Source: a bacterium | GTDB lineage: Bacteria; Armatimonadota; Fimbriimonadia; Fimbriimonadales; Fimbriimonadaceae | Assembly: GCA_013823945.1 (NCBI GenBank) | Contig: PNMZ01000007.1 | Coordinates: 1 to 64,000, forward strand | DNA: 64,000 nucleotides | Direction of reading: 5' to 3' | Part shown: positions 58,968-64,000 of the stretch, one piece after another | Position numbering within the stretch: the stretch's first letter is position 1 | How the letters are laid out: each line of letters begins with the position of its first letter | Notes under the pieces: generated by a model | Databases searched by the model: none | What the model was told of the DNA's origin: nothing | What the model saw: only the letters and a program-made list of their open reading frames with translations | Program-made: the position numbers and the translations under genes

Positions 58968-61177
58968 TAGTTGCCTCCTCCGGTTGTGGTGATGGCGTAA
59001 ACGAAGTAGACGATGAGGGCGGCGATTCCGACCTGCATTATGGTGGCGTAGCCGCGAACAAACCCGGTTTGGAATATTCGGAGGAGGTTGCCAAATCCGG
59101 CGGTAATGGTTCCGAGTCCGTTTACGATGCCATCCACGAGGGATTTATCGACTTTCCAGGAGAGGATTCCGATGGCGTTTCCACCTTTGATGGAGCCCTG
59201 GGTGAAGAGTTTGTCGATGCCGAAATGGTTGGCGGCAGCTTTTCGCCAGGCTTTCCATTTGGATGTGTCCATCCCGTCGTCTTCGGGAAGTTTCTTACCG
59301 TAGATGCGCCAGCCCCCGAACACACCGATGGCGAATGCGGCGGTTGCGCCCCAGAAGATGGGTTTGGCCAGGGTTTTTTGGACGAAGTACATGATGGACT
59401 TCGGCGCTTCGTGATGGTGAACGACGACGCCGGCGGAGTGGAGCCAATCGGCGAGGTTGACACCGAAGAAGAGCCAGCCGCCACCGATGATACTGAGGGC
59501 AGCGAGAACCACGAGAGGGATAAACATTGTTGGGGGAACTTCGTGGGGTTCGTGGGTTTCGTCGAGGTCGTGGTGATGCTCGTGGGGGGTGAGGGCGGCT
59601 CGGTCGGCCATTTCGGCATCGGTGTAGAAGAAACCGTGGACGTCGGGGCCGTGGTGATCATCGTGGGCATGATCATCGTGATGGTGGTCATCATGGTGAT
59701 GATCATGTCCGTGGTCGCCATCGGCATGGGCGGGGATGAGTCGCCATCGTTCGTCGCCGCTAAAGAAGGTCATGTAAGTCATGCGGGACATGTAGAGGGC
59801 GGTGAGGACGGCTACGAGGAGGGCGACACCGAAAACGATTTGTCCGATGGGGAGTCCGTACCAGGTCAGGGTTGAAGCAAAGGATTCGATGAGAATTTCT
59901 TCTTTTGAGAAGGCACCGCTCATGAAAGGAAGTCCGGCGATGGCCATCCATCCAACGAGCATGGTTGCTCCGGTGATGGGGAGGTACTTGAGGAGTTTTC
60001 CGTAGTTCCTCATGTCTTGGTTATGGGCCATGGCGTGGATGACGGCTCCGGAACCAAGGAAGAGGAGTGCTTTGAAGAATGCGTGGGTGGCGACATGGAA
60101 AAGCCCAACCCAATAGGCACCGACTCCGCAAGCGATGAACATGTAGCCGAGTTGGGAGACGGTGGAATAAGCGAGGACTTTTTTGATATCGGTTTGTCCG
60201 AAGGCGATAAGAGCCCCGAGGAGGGCAGTGATGGCTCCGAAGATTGCGACAACGGCTCCTGCGGTGGGGGAAAGTGCGAAGAATTCGCTCATCCGGTTGA
60301 GGAGGAAAACCCCGGAGGTGACCATTGTGGCAGCGTGGATCAGAGCCGAGACGGGGGTTGGGCCAGCCATCGCATCGGGGAGCCAGATATAGAGGGGGAA
60401 CTGGGCGGATTTGCCCATAGCTCCGATGAAGAGGAGGATACAGGCGGTGGTCAGTACCCACGGATTGAATTCGCTGGCGATTCGAGCGGCGTTGGGAAGC
60501 AGGACATCGTAGCTGAGCCAGCGGGGTTCGGTGCCATCTTTGCCGAGCACAACTGCGGCCATGAAGGCGAGGGTGAACATCCCGAGAGTGAGTCCCCAGT
60601 CACCGACGCGGTTGACGATGAAGGCTTTGTTGGAAGCGAAGCTGTTGGCTTTATCTTTGTACCAAAAGCCGATGAGAAGGTAGGAGCAGACACCGACGCC
60701 TTCCCAGCCGAGAAAGAGAAGGGCGAGGTTATTGCCGAGCACTAAGATGAGCATGGCGGCGACAAAGAGATTGAGATAGGTGAAGAACCGAGGGAAGTCG
60801 GGTTCTTCTGCCATGTATCCAGTGGCATAGAGATGGATCAAAGAGCCGATTCCGGTAATGATCAGCACCATGGTCATGCTGAGGGCATCGACGCGGACTT
60901 CAAATGGAATGGAGAGATTACCGACGGTGATCCATTCAAAGAGGGTGAGGATGATTGACCGTTCGCCGGACGGGATTTTGGCGAGCGCGATCGTCATTTG
61001 TGCGGCGAGGGCGAAAGCGGCTGCGATGGGGAGGACGGCGATTCCGCCCATAACTTGGCGACCGAGTTTTGGCCCAAGGTTATCAATGACGATTTTTCCC
61101 GCGAATGCTTGGATGAGGAAGCCGAAGACGGGCAGGGCGAGTACCCACCAGATATTCTTGAAAAGTTCTTGTTCCAT
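58967..61177 (-). CDS. nuoL: NADH-quinone oxidoreductase subunit L, with His-rich loop
   Basis: 736-residue complex I pump subunit. The conserved TM5/TM7 region (WEGVGVCSYLLIGFWY, GKSAQFPLYIWLPDAMAGPTPVSALIHAATMV) and DIKKVLAYSTVSQLGYMFIA are present. Between helices near residues 482-513 the protein has a striking loop with about 15 histidines alternating with Asp (DHGHDHHHDDHHHDDHAHDD), and another HEHHH near 535. NuoL from other groups often has a shorter His-poor loop here. The C-terminal lateral helix region (about 600-736) appears complete. Confidence 0.97.
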   Translation of the reverse strand: MEQELFKNIWWVLALPVFGFLIQAFAGKIVIDNLGPKLGRQVMGGIAVLPIAAAFALAAQMTIALAKIPSGERSIILTLFEWITVGNLSIPFEVRVDALSMTMVLIITGIGSLIHLYATGYMAEEPDFPRFFTYLNLFVAAMLILVLGNNLALLFLGWEGVGVCSYLLIGFWYKDKANSFASNKAFIVNRVGDWGLTLGMFTLAFMAAVVLGKDGTEPRWLSYDVLLPNAARIASEFNPWVLTTACILLFIGAMGKSAQFPLYIWLPDAMAGPTPVSALIHAATMVTSGVFLLNRMSEFFALSPTAGAVVAIFGAITALLGALIAFGQTDIKKVLAYSTVSQLGYMFIACGVGAYWVGLFHVATHAFFKALLFLGSGAVIHAMAHNQDMRNYGKLLKYLPITGATMLVGWMAIAGLPFMSGAFSKEEILIESFASTLTWYGLPIGQIVFGVALLVAVLTALYMSRMTYMTFFSGDERWRLIPAHADGDHGHDHHHDDHHHDDHAHDDHHGPDVHGFFYTDAEMADRAALTPHEHHHDLDETHEPHEVPPTMFIPLVVLAALSIIGGGWLFFGVNLADWLHSAGVVVHHHEAPKSIMYFVQKTLAKPIFWGATAAFAIGVFGGWRIYGKKLPEDDGMDTSKWKAWRKAAANHFGIDKLFTQGSIKGGNAIGILSWKVDKSLVDGIVNGLGTITAGFGNLLRIFQTGFVRGYATIMQVGIAALIVYFVYAITTTGGGN

Positions 61178-61189
61178 GGTCTGTTCTGG

Positions 61190-61570
61190 TTAGCCTCGCA
61201 TTGTGTTCATGTCGTCGACATCGACGTTGTTTCGATATCTAAAGATGGCCATGATGATGCCGAGTCCGACAGCAACTTCGGCGGCGGCGATTGCCATGAC
61301 GACGATGACCATGGCTTGTCCGGCCATGGCGGATTCAAAAGCGTTGTTGGCTTGAACGTGAGAGTTGGGGTAAGCGGCGAAGGCCAGGAAGGAAAGGTTG
61401 ACGGCATTGAGCATCAATTCGATGCACATGAAGACGATGACGGGGTTTTTTCGGATGAGTACTCCGATACTGCCGAGGGCAAACATGGCAAGGCTGAGGG
61501 TGAGGAAGTGTCCGAGCGGGATGTCTTCGTAGACGGCACCAGCGAGGGGGAGATTGAGGAATGTGTTCAT
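61190..61570 (-). CDS. nuoK: NADH-quinone oxidoreductase subunit K
   Basis: 126-residue, three-helix complex I subunit with the quinone-side channel Glu residues: NPVIVFMCIELMLNAVNLSF and AAAEVAVGLGIIMAIFR. It starts with about 25 residues more than E. coli NuoK before the first helix (PLGHFLTLSLAMFALG), giving an alternative start possibility inside the frame. It lies three bases from nuoJ and 12 bases before nuoL. Confidence 0.95.
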   Translation of the reverse strand: MNTFLNLPLAGAVYEDIPLGHFLTLSLAMFALGSIGVLIRKNPVIVFMCIELMLNAVNLSFLAFAAYPNSHVQANNAFESAMAGQAMVIVVMAIAAAEVAVGLGIIMAIFRYRNNVDVDDMNTMRG

Positions 61571-61573
61571 GGC

Positions 61574-62089
61574 TTAGAATTTCCTCTTGGCGAGCATGAT
61601 CGAGCCGACGATTCCGACGAGGAGGAGAATGGAGATGATTTCGAATGGCCAGACGTAGGTGGTGAAGAACGAACGACCGATGGCTTGGGGTGAGCCATAG
61701 GAACGATCCATTTCACCGCCAAAGCTTTGCATAGTGGGATTGATGACAAGAGCCCAGATGAGTCCGCAGATGACGATGGCACTGAGAAGTCCAAAGATGA
61801 ACCGTCGGTCTTGGAACAGGGATTTATCTTCCTCGGGGGTTTGATCTTTGAGGATCATGATGACGAAGAGGAACAGAACCATGATGGCTCCGGCGTAGAC
61901 CATGATTTGGCTGATGCCGATCATCTGGTTGCCGAGCATGAAGTAGATGAGACCGAGGGTGAAGAAGTTGGCGACAAGGGCGAGGGCAGCGCGGACAGGG
62001 GACTTGAGAAATACGACGCCAAGAGCACCGAGAATGGCGATGGCGGACAGGAGGTAGAACGCGACCTGGTTGAGCAGGGTCGAGCTCAT
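61574..62089 (-). CDS. nuoJ: NADH-quinone oxidoreductase subunit J
   Basis: 171 residues with five membrane helices. The VFLKSPVRAALALVANFFTL and FMLGNQMIGISQIMVYAGAIMVLFLFVIM segments carry the conserved NuoJ helix-3 pi-bulge region. GAGGAGG precedes the ATG. The usual upstream neighbour nuoI is missing; only 93 bases separate it from nuoH, with no gene in them. Confidence 0.95.
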   Translation of the reverse strand: MSSTLLNQVAFYLLSAIAILGALGVVFLKSPVRAALALVANFFTLGLIYFMLGNQMIGISQIMVYAGAIMVLFLFVIMILKDQTPEEDKSLFQDRRFIFGLLSAIVICGLIWALVINPTMQSFGGEMDRSYGSPQAIGRSFFTTYVWPFEIISILLLVGIVGSIMLAKRKF

Positions 62090-62182
62090 TGTTTTCGCGT
62101 GCCTCCTCGGGCGTTCAGTTGTTTCGTTCTCATTTTGTTATTCCGCGACCATCCCAGTTTGGTCGTGGGTTTTTGAAATCGG

Positions 62183-63544
62183 TTAGGGGGATTTGGGGGT
62201 TGATGGGTCAACCATGGCAACGGATCGCCTTCCGGCTTCGGGATTGACCATTGTGACGGTGCGTTTGGTGGTGGCAGGGGCTCCTTTCTTGCTAACGGTG
62301 AGGATGTTCAGGTAGATGATGTAGCCGATGACCATGGCTCCGATTGCGGCGGCCCATCCGCCAGCGACTCCGTAGAGTTCTGTACCGATGACCCAGAGTC
62401 CGACGACAATGAAGTTAGCGACACTGAGGGGGAGGAGTGATTTCCAGCCCAGGTTCATCAATTGGTCGTAGCGGAGTCTTGGAAGGGTTGCCCGGAGCCA
62501 AATGAAGAATGTGATTCCACCGAAACACTTGCCAAGGAAAACCAGGGGAGCGAGCCAGTAGTTTGCGTTGCTGAGGAACTTAAAGATTCCGGCTCCAGTG
62601 GCGTCGTGCAAGGCCATCCAGTTGACGGGGAGGATGTTGTATCCGCCCAGGAAGAGAGTGGCGAAAACACCGGAGAAAACGAACATTGCGGCGTATTCAC
62701 CCATAAAGAAGACCGCGAACTTCATTGAGCTGTACTCTGTGTGATAGCCAGCAATGAGTTCATTTTCTGCTTCGGGAAGGTCGAATGGTGCGCGGTTGGT
62801 TTCGGCGACGAGGGCGATTAGGAAGATGACTGCGCTAATGAAGCCGAATGGGGTGAGGATGAACCAGTTTTGTGCCCAGGGCACAGCGCCCCAGAGAGGG
62901 CCTTCTTGGATGGCGACGACGTTGGTGAGCTTCATGCTTCCGACGGCCATTACGATTGCCGCGACGGACATGGCCATGGCAAGTTCGTAGCTGATCAATT
63001 GTGCGGAGGCACGGAGGCCGCCCATGAGTGAATACTTGTTGTTGGATGCATAGCCGGCAAGGACAAGTCCATAGGCACCGAGGGAGGAAATTGCAAGAAC
63101 GTAGAGAACGCCGATTTCGACATCGGCAATGGGAGTCAGGATCCCGTAGAGACCGGTGCTTGGCCCCCAGGGGAGGGTGGCTCCGAGGGCGAATGCGGGG
63201 AAGAGGGCAATGGCGGGAGCGATGAAGTAGAGTTTGCGGTCTACGTCGGAGGGGGTGATGTCCTCTTTGAAAAAGAGCTTGACTCCGTCGAGGAGGGGTT
63301 GGATTAACCCGAATGTCCGGACTTTTTTTCCGGCGAGTCCTTTGAGGGGGAAATTGTCGGGGAATGTGATGGTTCCGGATCGGTTTGGCCCGATTCGGTC
63401 TTGCATCCAGGAGAGAAGACGGCGTTCCCACCAGATGAGAGGCGGGACGAGGGCGAGGACGGCACCGACGACGAAAATGACTCGGATGAGCCCCAACAGG
63501 AGGGGGTTATTTTCGTTTAGTTGGAAGAACCACTCTGCTACCAC
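62183..63544 (-). CDS. nuoH: NADH-quinone oxidoreductase subunit H
   Basis: 453 residues, longer than the common 320-350. NuoH forms the quinone chamber; conserved parts are WWERRLLSWMQDRIGPNRSG, LQPLLDGVKLFFKED, NRAPFDLPEAENELIAGYHT and WLRATLPRLRYDQLMNLGWK. About 60 extra C-terminal residues include an additional hydrophobic segment (VAGGWAAAIGAMVIGYIIYL) and a basic/Thr-rich tail. It follows nuoG by 34 bases. Confidence 0.96.
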   Translation of the reverse strand: MVAEWFFQLNENNPLLLGLIRVIFVVGAVLALVPPLIWWERRLLSWMQDRIGPNRSGTITFPDNFPLKGLAGKKVRTFGLIQPLLDGVKLFFKEDITPSDVDRKLYFIAPAIALFPAFALGATLPWGPSTGLYGILTPIADVEIGVLYVLAISSLGAYGLVLAGYASNNKYSLMGGLRASAQLISYELAMAMSVAAIVMAVGSMKLTNVVAIQEGPLWGAVPWAQNWFILTPFGFISAVIFLIALVAETNRAPFDLPEAENELIAGYHTEYSSMKFAVFFMGEYAAMFVFSGVFATLFLGGYNILPVNWMALHDATGAGIFKFLSNANYWLAPLVFLGKCFGGITFFIWLRATLPRLRYDQLMNLGWKSLLPLSVANFIVVGLWVIGTELYGVAGGWAAAIGAMVIGYIIYLNILTVSKKGAPATTKRTVTMVNPEAGRRSVAMVDPSTPKSP

Positions 63545-63578
63545 GTTGACCTCACTTTACCCGCCGAGTTTCGCCTGA

Positions 63579-64000
63579 CTAGGCGAGTTTCGGGAAGCTC
63601 CCGGCGAAAGCCTGTTGGTCGAAGGGTTTGTTGCTTTGGGGTAGGAGGAAACCAGCTTTAGGGAGTTGGCTGTAAGTTGCCCCTTGGAAATCAGGATTTT
63701 GCTTGGCGATTTCATCCATGATCTCGGATGGATTGAAAGCTGGGGTTCCAGGTTTGATGCGAAGTTGGAGCTCGGTAAAGATCCGCCAAGGGGCTTTGGA
63801 TTCCCCGGGAGTTGGGAGGATTTGAGCCATACGTTGAACTCGGAATTCAGAGCTGGTGTATGTGCCGTCTTGTTCGGCGGGGAGGGCCATCGGAAGGATG
63901 TGGGTTGCATAGGATGCGGCAGTTCCTGGTATGGCGGTGATGAGGATCAGATTTTCAACGGATTCAAGTGCGGATTCAGCGAGTTCTCGGAATGGCGTTT
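63579..64000 (-). CDS. nuoG: NADH-quinone oxidoreductase subunit G, C-terminal part (cut by window edge)
   Basis: The frame is open to the window edge, giving about 140 C-terminal residues. The region ASYATHILPMALPAEQDGTY, SSEFRVQRM, PTPGESKAPWRIFTELQLR matches the end of the molybdopterin-oxidoreductase-like domain of NuoG (usual VLPAAxxxEKxGTFxNxEGRVQ). NuoG carries Fe-S clusters in its N-terminal part, outside this window. It heads the visible nuo cluster and precedes nuoH. Confidence 0.85.
   Translation of the reverse strand, partial: TPFRELAESALESVENLILITAIPGTAASYATHILPMALPAEQDGTYTSSEFRVQRMAQILPTPGESKAPWRIFTELQLRIKPGTPAFNPSEIMDEIAKQNPDFQGATYSQLPKAGFLLPQSNKPFDQQAFAGSFPKLA

Overview
The window is a bacterial chromosome segment of moderately high GC, carrying about 62 protein genes, one tRNA, one riboswitch and little non-coding DNA (no gene-free stretch exceeds about 280 bases). 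A secreted protein with a PEP-CTERM sorting tail, Tat-exported proteins, a flagellar motor pair with FlgM, a complex I operon and several promoters that place a -10 box seven bases before the start codon together suggest a diderm environmental bacterium. A Fimbriimonadia-like member of Armatimonadota is my best guess, but this is inference from gene style and not proven. The + strand has more G than C almost everywhere regardless of gene direction, as expected for a replication leading strand.

Layout. 1-7.1 kb (+): unknown protein, aconitase, DUF2200, DUF554 membrane protein, secreted S9 peptidase. 7.1-19.4 kb (mostly -): photolyase without the usual iron-sulfur cysteines, CinA with a PrcB-like exported protein, tRNA-Leu(CAA), a pfkA-pfkB pair, TfoX-like protein, PEP-CTERM protein, UbiD-family decarboxylase, a metallopeptidase/zinc-ribbon pair and a TPR protein. 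19.5-24.7 kb: caspase-like lipoprotein, threonine dehydrogenase without its structural zinc lobe, an operon of a conserved unknown protein and an OmpR-type regulator behind a perfect 18-bp palindrome, and a small protein resembling phage Acb2/Tad1 nucleotide sponges. 24.8-31.2 kb: GH38 mannosidase and the DNA repair/uptake set dprA, ruvC, mutL. 31.3-34 kb: motA-motB, and flgM preceded by a cyclic-di-GMP-I (GEMM) type riboswitch. 34-48.9 kb: homogentisate dioxygenase, two paralogous lysozyme-like secreted proteins, atpD-atpC, DUF1003, PspA, SDR, ApbE, a cluster of CCTCCCC hairpin repeats, three tandem cyclophilins, exported beta-carbonic anhydrase and an M14 carboxypeptidase. 48.9-50.7 kb: an AT-richer type II restriction-modification pair closely resembling NgoMIV. 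50.8-55.1 kb: Tat-exported isomerase, LD-carboxypeptidase, pyroglutamyl peptidase-like protein, sugar isomerase. 55.1-64 kb (-): nuoG(partial)-H-J-K-L-M-[URO-D-like]-N, with nuoI absent from its normal place.

How the genes work together. The clearest regulatory story is motility: motAB carries a near-consensus flagellar sigma-28-type promoter, and the nearby anti-sigma-28 gene flgM sits behind a c-di-GMP riboswitch, which would couple the second messenger to the flagellar sigma factor. Energy metabolism is represented by aconitase, paired phosphofructokinases, complex I and a split ATP synthase locus. The restriction-modification island is probably the one recent horizontal insertion.
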